DNA of 64,000 bases, taken from Lolium rigidum (lineage: Eukaryota; Streptophyta; Magnoliopsida; Poales; Poaceae). Of this stretch, positions 45,651 to 57,700 are shown one piece after another. Both the position numbers and the translations under genes were made by a program. The notes under the pieces are model-generated. The model was not told the origin of the DNA. It made no database searches and saw only the letters and a program-made list of their open reading frames with translations. Location of the stretch: the NCBI RefSeq assembly GCF_022539505.1, contig NC_061514.1:332489090-332553089 (forward strand), in the 5' to 3' direction. How positions within the stretch are numbered: the stretch's first letter is position 1; each line of letters starts with the position of its first letter.

Positions 45651-47340
45651 CTAGGTACATCTATATCTTCTAAATAGGAGTCCCCCACTAACTCATTTTT
45701 CTAGCTCCTCCTTCAGCCACGTCATCTCAAATACACATCAAGTGGAGAACGCACCTGCTAAGAAGAAAAATGGAAAAGTAAATATATGGTAATCATATCT
45801 TTCTTCTCTTCGTCTCCCCTGTCGTTTTATTTCCCCTCCACGATCTCCACAAATTCTGAGAACCTCTTCCTTTCTTCCACAATCTCCGGCACGAAGCAAA
45901 TAATAGGGTGAAGGCGAGCAGGCATTTGTGTTTTTAAATACTTAGCTCCTATGCGGTACGCTATGTTCCTTCTTCTGTCTCTCTTCCCACTTTCTAGATC
46001 ACATCGATAGGCACCACTACACCAGGTTGGGCTTTGGTTGATGCTTCGGAGTTTGGATATCAAGGCATAGAAGGGGTTGTGGTGCTGAAGGACCGCATGG
46101 AGTAGGAGCAGGGGCGTTCATCAGGTAGATGCTCCGGCCGGCCGGCGATGGAGCCCTGTGGCGTCAGCAAGGCTGCAAGCAGAGTAGTTTTCCACAAATC
46201 AGAACTTAGGGAAACCGTACATCATGAATCCCGCGAGATGGGACTAACCGGCCAAAATATTTTGAAACTAGTTATCTCTGATTGTTTCGAACTTAGGTAA
46301 AGGAATATGTTTCAGGTTCGTCCAGCCTTACGCAATTTGATTCATTCATGCCTTTTATTTTTGCCGGGATTCCATCCCCGGGAGAAAGATGATTGGCCGG
46401 ATTTCCAGTTTTGTGCAGGTCCCGTGGAAAGACACCATCTGTCTCTGCCGTCTACGCTCGATCGTCCATATCAACCACTTTTTCTGGTGTGGGAGTTTTG
46501 ATCTCTTTCTTGGCTTCTATACAGATTGCATGATTAATCCAAATATGTGTGCTATTGAAATATTATGGTCTCACTACAACATGCTCATCTTAATATGTGC
46601 GAGTGCATTTTTTCTCTCATTTTCACCTGCACTATATCCAGATTACTGCCATGCTTTCTACTTTTCCTATACAGCAACTAATAGTTTAGCTAAATTTTCA
46701 TGTTTCTGGATATATTACTAATTTGATATTTTGGTGCATAATCGTTGAAACAAAGGGAAAACACTCTTTGCAAGTGGGTTTCAGTTTTCCTTAAAGTATC
46801 TTTAATTTTCCGTATCTCATATCTATTCTTTACATCTTAAAGCATTTCCCATCTTAATTTTTAATTGTGTTTGCATAAAATGCAGTGGTACAAGAAAGGT
46901 ATAGATCTACGGTACTCCTAACATTTTTATCAGCCTGTTGGTACTCAGCTTAAGTTCATTGCTTGGTTAAAGGTCACTGAAACATCTTTTTTTGCTTTAA
47001 ATATAAAGAAAAAACTATATATCAAGTTAATTATGTATGCTTCTTAATTGATTGCATTCAACATCTATTGCAATCTTTTATCCCCTCTTTCAGGAGTATC
47101 AGACTGATATATGCCACAAGGTCAACATATGTGGTATGCTGCAATGTCCAGTTCCCCTCTGAATAAGGAGGGCGGACCACAATGTGTGAGCCCCAGATAC
47201 AAGAGCGTGGGAAAGCCATGAATGGCATTTTCAACTTTGATTTGTGTATAAATATAAAGAATAGACTATGGTTTATTTCTGTTTGGTTCATTCATGGCTC
47301 AACTTTGATTTCTGTATAAAAACATAAAGAATGGATTTTT
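45651..47340. other. No gene supported
   Basis: AT-rich DNA with only short frames. I see no domain and no delimited repeat. Confidence 0.3.
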
Positions 47341-47399
47341 GTGATTACAAAATATTTCGGAACCATATGCTCATAGGGCAAACTCCACTCCGAGTGCAA

Positions 47400-47865
47400 T
47401 ATTTTGTAGACTATATAACATTTGATGCTACGAGTTTCCGCTGCAACACGCGGGGTATCATTGACATAGGCATCCCCAATGGGCCTGCCGAGGATGGTAC
47501 CCGGGGTTTACTGGAGGCCCTGGACCTGAAGAATATGAAGCCCGGAAGCCCAATGAAGTATGCGTTTGGAAAGATAGAGTTGTATTAGGAATAATGACTT
47601 GTAACTATTACGGGATGGACTCAAAGAGTACCCCGATGTTTGTAACTTGTACATCACGAAACCCTCGGCTCCACCTCCTATATAAGGGGGAGTCGATGGA
47701 AATAGAAGGGATCGATTCATTGTTAGCGCAATCCTAGTTTTCTAGTTGTCGAGTACTTTTCCGGCTGAAACCTTCGAGATCTACTTGCCCTCTACTTTCC
47801 ACGAAACCCTAGTCTACAACTTGTAGGCATTGACAAGTTGATACCTTGTCAATCATCTAGTTGAC
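47400..47865 (+). repeat. Probable gypsy-type LTR remnant
   Basis: A promoter-like CTCCTATATAAGGGGG (near 47675-47690) is followed by a CT-rich segment (CTTGCCCTCTACTTTCC and CCCTAGTCTACAAC), as in the LTR of a grass gypsy family I recall. I cannot place the ends. It is not repeated elsewhere in the window. Confidence 0.45.
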
Positions 47866-48211
47866 TTAACAGTGAATAGCCCAAAGGTGTTTAGATTCCA
47901 CTTGAAAGTATCAACATTATCGGTTAGTTGAACCAATATTAGGCGATGAAGCAAGTTGATCCATATGCCCCATTTATTTCCATATAAAGTTTTCCTAAAA
48001 CCTATGTTCAAAGGATTCGAACTCAGTACATTTGTAAAGGTATATTTTTATGGTAGACAATATTATAGAGACATCAGTGCTCCTCGGCTATTGGTTAATC
48101 CCCTAGCCAAGTATCTTCCTAACATCTTGTGTACGCCAACGAATCTTGCTAGAGAATTATATATGTGGGTCATATGTAATCCAGTTTATTTGATGAGAAA
48201 ATCCTAAAATG

Positions 48212-49000
48212 TCACAGAATCGTACTTCGGAAACAGTGATTTGGTGAGACCAACTTGAACAAAAATATCATCACTTTCTTTTTTGTTTGGATCTCACTTC
48301 TTATAGCTAGCTAGTGCCTCAAAAATGTGTGATGAATAACTAACTAAGTGATAAAGTGCATGATTGTCGCACTATATAAAAGCTTGTAGACTTCTTCCAG
48401 CAGGTATGATAGGATGTCTTAATATTGTTTAAATATATGATGTTAGTACTTGAGACATTGGAGATAGCCAAACATTTCAGTCACAACCTGCGAATCATGA
48501 GGCGTCGGCCTCCTTGCACGCCATGGCACTGCCATCCGATTCCCGAGCGGTTGTTTGGTGCAAGACAGTGCCGTATTTGGTGGCCTACGTCTCTCAACAA
48601 TGGAAAAACGGAGGCTGGTATGTGCGCATGTCGTTGTTTGGTGCCGTACTCGCTACGTGCTGCAGACACAGTCGACGCATGCTCGCGGCACTCGCTACGT
48701 GTGTGTGCCATCCTTCATGGTTCCTTCGGAAGGGGCTACGGCGGCGATGACAAGGAGGACGAGCAGAAGCTTGGAAGACGGTGACAGTGACACTACCAAC
48801 GCCGTTCACTACATGAGCTGCCATCGATTCTTGGATCGAAACACGTGACACACAAATTGATCAGCCGTGAACCTTCAATTCTTGCCAGCTCTACGAAAGT
48901 GACTGTAGCGTCCTGAATTTGATCCCCGGAAGCACGCGCCCATGCGAAAGAGCTGACTGGCAATTGAGATTTGGGAGGTACCAGTTGTGTGATTGTATAA
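48212..49000 (+). repeat. Unknown repeated unit, copy 6
   Basis: It has a TATA-like ACTATATAAAAGC near 48371. The frame from ATG 48555 (MVQDSAVFGGLRLSTMEK) is open for 97 codons and ends SCHRFLDRNT, aligning with copies 1 and 3 despite clear DNA divergence. Other frames are also open over this GC-richer stretch, so conservation of this one is suggestive only. Confidence 0.6.
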
Positions 49001-49143
49001 GAACAAGATGCTACCACGTCGTGGTCGGCCTCCCTTCCTTCCATATTAATCTGGATGATAAGAACAAGGAGGAAGAATAGGCAGCATAGGCGGCGCTATA
49101 CTACAAAATTAAACGACAATATGTATAAGTACTCACTACAGGC

Positions 49144-49775
49144 TGGTTCGGAGGTATTCGTTCGTGCGCACCCATGCTTTTATTCCGACCGATTGGTTCT
49201 GGAGGGAGCGGCGCGAAGCTCTTTTTCTGTGTTGAATCAAGTGACTATGGATCCATGATGAAAGTCGGAAGAAGAGAATTTCATGAAGGCCGGAGGGGAG
49301 GACTAGTTAAGGGAGGTTCAAGTCTCCGCGTTGTTGAGAGACTTGCTTAGTGTTCCGGGCTTCACAACAGCGGTATGAAAGTGGGGGCGACATTTCAGGG
49401 TGAAAACCCAAGGTCTGGCCTTAACTGGTTGTGCCTGGCAATGGCCTTGGTGGAGGCATTGTTTTGAGAGCGGGGACTATCTTCAGGATAAAAACCTAAG
49501 ATCTTTGATCGGGCGACGACGGTGTTTGAGCACTGTTTCCTTATTGGAGGCGTCGTTTTTTGGAGAGTCTGTAATTCAGGTGTTGTCTTGGCGGTGGATG
49601 TATTGCTGTTGTTAGGCCCGAGATACTGTAGCGGGACTTTTGTTTCTTCGTTTTCTTTTCCTTTTTTTGGCTGTGTGCATCCGTAGTGCCATTAAGGTGG
49701 TGCGTTGTTGCAGAGGCTAGGTGTAATTGGTATCTTCTTGATATTAATATATTCCCTTTATCGAAAAAAAAACAG
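49144..49775 (+). mobile_element. 3' portion of short non-LTR retroposon with A-tail
   Basis: It starts at text shared with about 63795 (TTCGTGCGCACCCATGC) and runs through GGCGACATTTCAGGGTGAAA to the 3' end TATTCCCTTTATCG plus nine A. It is the longest copy with a tail in the window, and no ORF of note is present. It is probably a non-autonomous LINE or SINE-like family. Confidence 0.75.
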
Positions 49776-50190
49776 TCTTGAACTGTTGATCACTGAGAAT
49801 GTGGATGTATGAGATACATTTTAGAGCTCTTATACATTACCCAGCGGTGAATATGGGCCATCCAATCGATAGATTGAACGGTGAAGATGAAACCATACTG
49901 CCTGACTTCGACTGCCCAACTCACAAGCAGTATAGAGGTGTCCTGCGCCTCCGGAGCTCCGCTGGAGAGGCCGTCACTGATCTGATGAAAAGTGCGTCTG
50001 CGGTTCGGATAGACTGATTCTGCTTGTGAAAAAAACAGGTGCTAAGTTTCATTTCAGATCAGTGAATAAATCGAAAAAAAGAGACCTTTCTCCCTCGGCG
50101 CCGCACTATGCTCCGCTTCAACAAATGAGAGTTTTCGGTGGAACCGGTGAACCACGCGAGCTGCTTAGATGCGTGGGGCAGAGGGCTCGT

Positions 50191-50195
50191 AGTAC
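50191..50195 (+). repeat. Target-site duplication (left) of the 50-56 kb element
   Basis: AGTAC is identical to 56677-56681. Confidence 0.93.
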
Positions 50196-51353
50196 TGTTG
50201 GCGTCAGAAACCCACCGGCGGGCAGCGACTGGCCAACACCGTAGAGCCGGGAACAACTAGGGCTGCGGCTGGCCCCAGTCCCTCAGAGCGACGGCCCGTA
50301 AAGCCTCCTGGTCGCGCGCCGATGCAACCGCAAGGGCGTGCCACCCGACCTATACTGGTCGGGAAGGTGTGGATGATGCCTCGCTTAGTTTCCTGCAGGG
50401 CACACACGTACACGTTAAATACGAGCCTCGATCGGCTCTCGGGTTATCCCGTGAATCGGCTCATGGAGCCGATCCACCCATGATTCGTCCAAGGTGGCCG
50501 AATATATGGTGGTCCTGCTTGATCAAGATAAAGCGTATGAGATCCACGACGATCTAGGGTTTTCACCGCATAATCGGATCATCCTACTCACGATTGGGCC
50601 TCGCGCTCGCGCACGGTGACGAGTAAGACAGCCCTAGACAAGGCCTAAAAACCAACACGAGGTTGATCCTCGGAACATCCTGTCTAGGGCCAGCAAACTA
50701 CACCCTACACGCCGCTGGATCCTCCAACCCTTTGTAAGGCCTAACTATTGCAGATATTAAACTAATCCCTGATAAATCAAGGAGCAATCGTAACGGATCA
50801 GATCTACTAGATATCGATCAAGCGGGGTGCCGCCCCTGCACCCATGATGAGGCACAAGGACGGCTAGATGCGCAAGGGTTGCACTACGACAGCATATGAT
50901 ACTAAGAACAATGCTAACCCTAACACATCTACGATAACTACGTTGCTCGCCATCAAAAAGGCTTCAGTACGAGCAACGCATGAACAACGTGGGCAGGCTC
51001 GTGCTGCCTAGATCGCAAGATGCGATCTAGGCAGCATGGTGCTTACCGGAGAAACCCTTGAGACGAAGGGGTTGGCGATGCGCCGAGATTGGTTTGTGTT
51101 GAACGTTGGTTGTTGTTTATTTCATAAACCCTAGATACATATTTATAGTCCAGGGGACTTTCTAATGTGGGCGTGCACCAAACCGTGCACGAGATAAAAT
51201 CTAACTTCTACGTAGCCTACTATATTAAGATACACGGGCTAACTAGCCCAAACTCTGCGCATAAAGGCCGATTCACCTATTTCTTGATGTCCACACCTTC
51301 AACCCATCTTGATCGCGGCCCACCTCTGGCTTGGTCGAATTCCGGTGATAACA
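50196..51353 (-). repeat. 3' LTR
   Basis: This 1158-bp LTR has TG...CA ends. It differs from the right-hand LTR by roughly a dozen substitutions and a few single-base indels by my reading. Confidence 0.95.
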
Positions 51354-51603
51354 CATGCCCCCCTGGTTTTGATAATGATAATTGCAAAACCATATGCATT
51401 CCTCGAAGGGTCATGTCGTGGAAGAGCCATTGCAGTCTTCTCCATGATGACGCCCTGCCTCCTCGTCTCCTCTCGCATGACTTGGTGATTCCGGTACTAC
51501 GTCCTCGGGAACTGCTTAGGTATTAAACCACGTATTCTCCCTTTATTTAGCCACTTCCTGTGGCTTCACCATCGGCACACCGAAAAAACCCTCCTCCATC
51601 ACC

Positions 51604-52107
51604 ATGACCTCCTCTTCGTCTTCTTCCTCATCAGGTCTTTCCACCCAATCCTCCACCTCCCGTGAGCCGACGCCCGAATGGGGTCCACAGGAGGCCCATG
51701 CGGCCGACATCCGCCGCGCCATAGCCGATGGGGACGAGTCGACCCACGACTCCTTCGTTTGGTCCGAAGACGACCAATCCTTAACGGACGGGGAAAGCGA
51801 CCTTCGCTTTCTTGCCGTCGGGCAGTCGGAGGAGGAAAGCGACGACGACGGCTTCTCCTGGGACGGCTACTCCTCCACTGAGGAGGTGAAGGAAGAGGAG
51901 GAGGACACCACCTCCTCCGACGAACCGCCGGCCAAGCGTCTCTGCCCCTGGGCGGGCAACATCTGCGACTTTGACAGCGACTATGGCGACGCTAGCGAAG
52001 AAGATGAGGACAATGAAGGTCCCGCCGATGGTTTCTCCAGCAGCGAGGAGGAGCCGGCCGGGAGCAGCGCTGATGATGGCGAGGATGAGGACATCAGCGG
52101 CCCTTAG
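51604..52107 (+). CDS. Antisense acidic Ser-rich ORF within the retrotransposon
   Basis: These 167 codons run on the strand opposite to gag, between the pol stub and the 3' LTR. The protein opens with a Ser run, then alternates acidic and Ser clusters (ESDDDGFSWDGYSSTEE, SEEDEDNEGPADGFSSSEEE) around a basic PPAKRLCPW that could be a short nuclear signal. It has no catalytic motif. The ATG context is ACCATGA. A TATA-like TTTATTTAG lies near 51542-51550, and a poly(A)-like AATGAA at 52204-52209. The frame is intact although gag-pol is deleted, which suggests either separate constraint or recent loss. Antisense ORFs at this position are known in Grande-like elements, function unknown. I infer, but cannot show, that it is expressed. 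Confidence 0.6.
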   Translation: MTSSSSSSSSGLSTQSSTSREPTPEWGPQEAHAADIRRAIADGDESTHDSFVWSEDDQSLTDGESDLRFLAVGQSEEESDDDGFSWDGYSSTEEVKEEEEDTTSSDEPPAKRLCPWAGNICDFDSDYGDASEEDEDNEGPADGFSSSEEEPAGSSADDGEDEDISGP

Positions 52108-52109
52108 AT

Positions 52110-53516
52110 AGGATAGAGCTAGGAACAATAGATGGGACAACATCCCTCCTAGCAACTTCCTTTGAGAGCAATCGGCTTTTTATGTAAGAAATCTCTGCTT
52201 ATCAATGAAAAAGTTCCCTTTTAACTTGATTTTGCCGATTTCTTTTGTATTGAGTCCGCCGATTGTCGATCCGGTAGATGCTTAATGAGCCGATGGCAAA
52301 GCATCAGCCTTCAAATGGATTGCAAAACAGATCGGCCTGATTGCCTTCTCAGATGTCGACTTGCAGTCCATGGAATTCAGACCCAAACTTCCAATCGAAC
52401 AGGTCCGACACGCAGCTTTGAGATCCCAAGGCCTTTAGACTTTTAACATCATCCGAATATGATGTTCGTCCTGATAACAAAACTCCTGGGTTAATGCTCC
52501 CAGGAAAGCCTGACGACCTTGACGTTGAAGCTGACACCTCTGCTCAACAAGTGTTTGCTCACAGCTTTTCCAGCGATGTCACACTCCTGTGCCGCAACGA
52601 ACTGGCCTAAGGTCTAACCACTGATGATGGCCCCCTCCTTCAAACTCTTCCCGTCAACCCTGATGGTTTTACTCTGCAAGAACTCTCTCGTTCAGCATGG
52701 TTATGATGCAGAGACAGCCAATTTCAACACCATTGGCTTGCTGCCCCCGAGCCTCGATCAAGGCGAGAGTGCAGTTGCACCAGTTGTCTTGGGCCACTAT
52801 CAGCCCCTCTACTGTAGTGCATCATTAGCCGATTCTGACCGAATCGGTTGTCAACGGCAGAGAACTTCCCAGGTGAGCTGCCCCCCAAGTCTCTTTGATC
52901 CGATGAGGCAACCTTTGGTGAAAATGAAGTTCGAGTCCAAGCTGGATGACCGCCGATTGTTCTCGTGATCCTAGTCCGATCTCGCACATCTATGCTGTTC
53001 CTGATGTTTGGCCAGGGTTGTGATCCTCAAACCTGTCGGCAAGCCTCAACCCTTTAAATGAGAAAAAGGGTCGTCTTGGACGCCCAAACTGATGCTTCTG
53101 TCGATGCTGCTGAGCTTGAACTCTTGCCGAAGGAATTGGAAGTCGTTGAAGAGAGGACCCGAGTCGCCAGGCAATCTCCATGAAGGGCCTGCTCTGGTTA
53201 GGCTTCCTCTTAAATCCCTTGAGTCGATGGCCGTGCATCGGCTTTGCTCAAAAATTTCTGTATTTTCGATTTTTTACTAGCCGATCGATTCATGAATCGG
53301 CTTCCCCTGGGTACATCCTTCGTGGCTTTGTACCTTCTTCGTGTATATGCCCCCCGAGCCGAATCCTTCAAGTGATTGAAGATATCGGCTTTTCAGCCAA
53401 TTCAAACTTTTCTCGCCACTCGCCATGCGAAATAGCACATCAGTAAACAAGGGTGGTGCGAATAATTTTAGCCGATCGCTGAAATCGTCTTCCCTTGTAG
53501 TTGTCGATCCGACTAT
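52110..53516. other. Non-coding internal part of the retrotransposon
   Basis: There is no domain in these 1.4 kb. The hexamers ATCGGC and GCCGAT recur often, as they do in the LTR (GAATCGGCTCATGGAGCCGATCC). Confidence 0.6.
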
Positions 53517-55454
53517 TTACAGAATGTTGAGATTTCGAAAATCTATGGCAACGCGCCACCGGCCATCCTTTTTCTCCACAGGCATTACATTGGAAATCCT
53601 CTCAGCGTACCTGTATGGCCTGATGAACCCAGCGTCCAACAACTTCGTGATCTCCTTCTTGACTTCCTCAATCTCTTTTAGCTCGTCGATCGATGTAAAC
53701 CCATACCCCAGCTTTCCATCGCCTTCTAGGTCAATGCTGAACATAGGTAGAGCGCATGTTGAGGGTAACATTGGCCAATCGCTGGAGTTGGCGTCCCTTT
53801 TCATCGTTTGGGGCCGATCGTGTGAATCGGCCATTACTTCACCTTTTCCGCGGGAGCGACCGCCCTCGGGCTTATCCTCGCAATGGCGGTCTGCGAGTCC
53901 TGCCCTATTGGTATCAGACGAGCCACCTGGCTCGCGTCTCATGCAGTGGCTGAGATCGACCATGTTGACCTCTGGAAACGGCTGCGTGTCATCTTTCATG
54001 GCAAACTGATCGAAGAGTAACAGGCCTTGCTCTATCGCCCTCTGAATCTGTCCGCGCAAGGCTTTGCAGTCGTTGGTGACATGGGTGAACGTATCATGCC
54101 ATTTGCAGTATGGTATGCCGTTCATCTCTTGTAACGTGGGGATTTTGTGGCCGTTGGGTAACTTCAGCTGTTTTTCCTTCAGGAGCCAATCAAAAATTTG
54201 CTCCGTTTTGCTCAAATCGAAGTCGAATCCTTTTGCAGGCCCTGGTTGCTTTGCCCACTTGCAGGACACGGGTTTCGCCCCCCGGGTCCACTCAGCACTA
54301 GTGAACTCCTGATCTCTTGCAGAACCTTTATCTTTGTCCTTCTCGATCAGGGTGACGCGCTTGTACTTGTCCTGGTACAATTCTGGATGGCGCTGTTCAT
54401 ATCTTGTCCACTCCTGAACCATGTCTGTGTCTACCGATGCGTCTGCATCGGCATCAGTCGATGCCTGTGCATCGGCTTTCGCTAGTTTGGGGCGCCATAC
54501 TTTCTTCGGCGGGCGCGCCTTTGTCTCCACTATTTGCTGGATTTCCGCGGCCAGATTGGGCCGCGCTCTTCTCAACATGTACAGGTACTGTGCCTCGGCT
54601 TCTTCCAAGCTTCGCGGCCGCTGCACCCGGCGCTCCTGAGACTGACTGAGTCCACCAGGGCACCACCTTGGTCGGTGGTACCTACCTTCTTCTCCTTCTG
54701 ACTCCTCGAAGTCTTCTCCTTGAGGTGACTCAGTCCGTTTGCTCTGAGGTGGGAGAGGTCCTAGACGTTTGAACACTGAAACTTCGTTCATCCTTCTCCT
54801 TTGCTGTGTGCATTCTGGGCAGTTCCCGATTGTTGGCAATCGGCTTATTCCTGAGTCCCAGCAATGTTTGAAGAAGGGACAGTTCCAGTGCTTGTCCATG
54901 TTGTCTTGCTCCTTTGACCTCCCTCTGGCGCGACGTTCGTACCCGTCGTCGTTTCTGTCATGTTGATGATACCTCCTGTTTGCATCAGACCGACGATATC
55001 CTTCATCGTCGTCGTCATAGCGGCGACGTCGGTCGTATGGCTGTTCATGTCTGCTGAGGAGGTGCTCGGATAATGGGCGTGGATGCCGTATGTTTCTCAC
55101 CTCCTCGTCGGCCAGGTATCGTTTATCGTCGTCTTGGGGCCGGTCACATGGACCGGCTTCCTCTTTCTTTTTGCCATGAGAGTGGCTGTTCTCTGCTTGG
55201 TTCGCGATATGGCGAATCACGAACCCCGCCATATTAGCATCGAAAGAGAAACCTGGTTCTCCTATGGAGTGGCTGAGGTCGACCGTGTTGGCACCAGGCA
55301 ACGGACGTGTACCTCCGTTGAGCTCGATGCCGTGCGAACGGGTCTTCCCACAGGAGCCGACGAGTTCGGTTCCGAGGACCGCCCTGACCGTGTTATGCTT
55401 CTTCCTGAGCTCGTCAGCCAGGTCCTCGTGCTTGACCGGAGTGCTTTCCGCCAT
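53517..55454 (-). pseudogene. Gag-like ORF fused to a reverse transcriptase stub
   Basis: An ATG at 55454 (MAESTPVKHEDLADELRKKH) lies 40 bases inside the primer binding site. The open frame also extends upstream into the LTR. The frame runs 645 codons without a stop. It contains an Arg/Asp-rich region (YDRRRRYDDDDEGYRRSD), a Cys-bearing segment (WNCPFFKHCW...NCPECTQ), a conserved gag block (EIFDWLLKEKQLKLPNGHK-like and YCKWHDTFTHVTNDC), and then abruptly EIEEVKKEITKLLDAGFIRP and PVEKKDGRWRVAIDFRNLN. That last part is the N-terminal strand of a gypsy reverse transcriptase. The protease and nearly all of pol are absent, so an in-frame deletion joined gag to the first 50 residues of RT. Confidence 0.85.
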
Positions 55455-55493
55455 CTCGGATGTAGATTGGCGATGTGGTGGATGTTGAAGATT

Positions 55494-55511
55494 GTCCCAC
55501 CGGGCGTGCCA
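55494..55511 (-). other. Primer binding site of the 50-56 kb element
   Basis: On minus, TGGCACGCCCGGTGGGAC lies five bases inside the right LTR. It fixes orientation. I did not assign the tRNA. Confidence 0.8.
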
Positions 55512-55516
55512 GAATG

Positions 55517-56676
55517 TGTTGGCGTCAGAAACCCACCGGCGGGCAGCGACTGGCCAACACCGTAGAGCCGGGAACAACTAGGGCTGCGGCTGGCCCCGGT
55601 CCCTCGGAGCGACGGCCCGCAAAGCCTCCCGATCGCGCGCCGATGCAAGCCGCAAGGGCGTGCCACCCGACCTATACCCGGTCGGGAAGGTGTGGATGAT
55701 GCCTCGCTTAGTTTCCTGCAGGGCACACACGTACACGTTAAATACGAGCCTCGATCGGCTCTCGGTTATCCTGTGAATCGGCTCATGGAGCCGATCCACC
55801 CATGATTCGTCCAAGGTGGCCGAATATATGGTGGTCCTGCTTGATCAAGATAAAGCGTATGAGATCCACGACGATCTAGGGTTTTCACCGCATAATCGGA
55901 TCATCCTACTCACGATTGGGCCTCGCGCTCGCGCACGGTGACGAGTAAGACAGCCCTAGACAAGGCATAAAAACCAACACGAGGTTGATCCTCGGAACAT
56001 CCTGTCTAGGGCCAGCAAACTACACCCTACACGCCGCTGGATCCTCCAACCCTTTGTAAGGCCTAACTATTGCAGATATTAAACTAATCCCCGATAAATC
56101 AAGGAGCAATCGTAACGGATCAGATCTACTAGATATCGATCAAGCGGGGTGCCGCCCCGCACCCATGATGAGGCACAAGGACGGCTAGATGCGCAAGGGT
56201 TGCACTACGACAAGCATATGATACTAAGAACAATGCTAACCCTAACACATCTACGATAACTACGTTGCTCGCCATCAAAAAGGCTTCGATGACGAGCAAC
56301 GCATGAACAACGTGGGCAGGCTCGTGCTGCCTAGATCGCAAGATGCGATCTAGGCAGCATGGTGCTTACCGGAGAAACCCTTGAGACGAAGGGGTTGGCG
56401 ATGCGCCGAGATTGGTTTGTGTTGAACGTTGGTTGTTGTTTATTTCATAAACCCTAGATACATATTTATAGTCCAGGGGACTTTCTAATGTGGGCGTGCA
56501 CCAAACCGTGCACGAGATAAAATCTAACTTCTACGTAGCCTACTATATTAAGATACACGGGCTAACTAGCCCAAACTCTGCGCATAAAGGCCGATTCACC
56601 TATTTCTTGATGTCCACACCTTCAACCCATCTTGATCGCGGCCCACCTCTGGCTTGGTCGAATTCCGGTGATAACA
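55517..56676 (-). repeat. 5' LTR
   Basis: This 1160-bp LTR is followed by the AGTAC duplication at 56677-56681. The gag frame is open into it but probably starts inside the element. Confidence 0.95.
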
Positions 56677-56726
56677 AGTACCTGATAGCGCTGCTATACA
56701 TTGATGAGGGCATTTTAGGAAGATCA

Positions 56727-56955
56727 TAGTACCTCCATTTAAAGAAATAAGGCGTACACGTATTTCAAGACGAACTTTGACCATCAAAATTAAGCAACAA
56801 ATCTTAATTATATTATATGAAATTGGTATCGTTGAATTCGTATTGAAGAGAACTTTTTGATGATACTAATTTCATACACATAAAGTTTATCTATTTAAAG
56901 TAATTTTTGGTCAAACAAAAAACTCGTAAAACGAGGGCGCCTTATTCAAGCTAGA
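56727..56955. mobile_element. MITE-like sequence (Stowaway-type appearance)
   Basis: This AT-rich piece of about 230 bp is bounded by imperfect inverted repeats (AAATAAGGCG near 56743 and CGCCTTATTC near 56938) next to ACCTCCATTT. It contains TTTGACCATCAAAATTAAGC and a matching TTTTTGGTCAAAC. Family assignment is by general look only. Confidence 0.5.
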
Positions 56956-57700
56956 GTCCATCTTCTACCCCCGTTCGTCCAGTTTGCCCACCCAAAAAAT
57001 CCCCTCACTCTGTTTCCGGCCGCCACGGATCTGCACCCCCGTAGCCCCTCCTCTCTCTCCGGCTTGAGCAGCGGCGGTGACGCGAACCACCCTTCCGAGC
57101 CAGGTCCGGCCGCCGCCAACGCGCACCCCCGTATCCCCCTCCTCCTCGGTCGATTTGAATGGCCCCTACGAACTAGGGTTCCGCCCGTCGCTGACGCGGA
57201 CCACCGTGTGGCGCAGCTGGTCGATCTTCGGCCAGGAGCCATCCGCAGCCATGAAGGTTTAGGATGGCCTCGGCCCAGCCGGTCAAGTACTGGGCCGAGG
57301 CAGAGCCGGTGTCGCCGGCGGTTGCCGCCGAGCGCGGCGACAACGCTGCAGGTGGCCGAGCCCACCGGCACATCTACTCTCAGACGGCGTCCCAGGCCAA
57401 CAGGTCTGACCATGGTTGGCGGCGGAGTTAGAGCGGAGGAAGTTGCGGAATGCGATGTCGCCTAGCAGCTGCAGCGCCGCCTCCTCCTGCCGCAACTTGG
57501 GTTGAGTGGCCTTACGTCGCCATCTCTGAGGAGAAAGAGTGCAGTCTCCTCATCGAGCCTCCATGTTCATCAATCTTGTCACGACATCGACGTCTGGTGG
57601 ATGACGGCTGTTGCCCTGCAGAGTTTCCAATGACGGCTGTGATGCAGCGTGCAGCATGCAGCGATGAGGCAGTGCCGCTATAATCGAGCATATGACTAAG
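56956..57700 (+). other. GC-rich stretch, possibly a gene 5' end
   Basis: GC content rises sharply between about 57000 and 57500. The longest plus frame (57064-57465, 133 codons, MSSGGDANHPSEPG) is Pro/Arg-rich, and the opposite strand is equally open. I see no domain. It could be the first exon and UTR of a host transcript or captured DNA. Confidence 0.2.

Larger units (their letters stand above)
50196..56676 (-). mobile_element. Gypsy-type LTR retrotransposon with antisense ORF
   Basis: This element of 6481 bp has two LTRs of about 1.16 kb (50196-51353 and 55517-56676), TGTTGGCG...GATAACA ends and AGTAC target duplications. The primer binding site is on the minus strand next to the right LTR (55494-55511), so the element reads right to left. 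The order is a gag-like ORF ending in a stub of reverse transcriptase (55454-53517), about 1.4 kb without coding, then an oppositely transcribed ORF (51604-52107) beside the 3' LTR. That arrangement, with an extra antisense ORF, is known from the Tat/Grande branch of plant gypsy elements; placement in that branch is inference. Most of pol is missing, so it needs a helper. Confidence 0.92.

Noticed and set aside
57064..57465. 133-codon plus frame as a gene
   Set aside because: The opposite strand is open over the same span and nothing recognisable is encoded; kept only as a GC-rich region.
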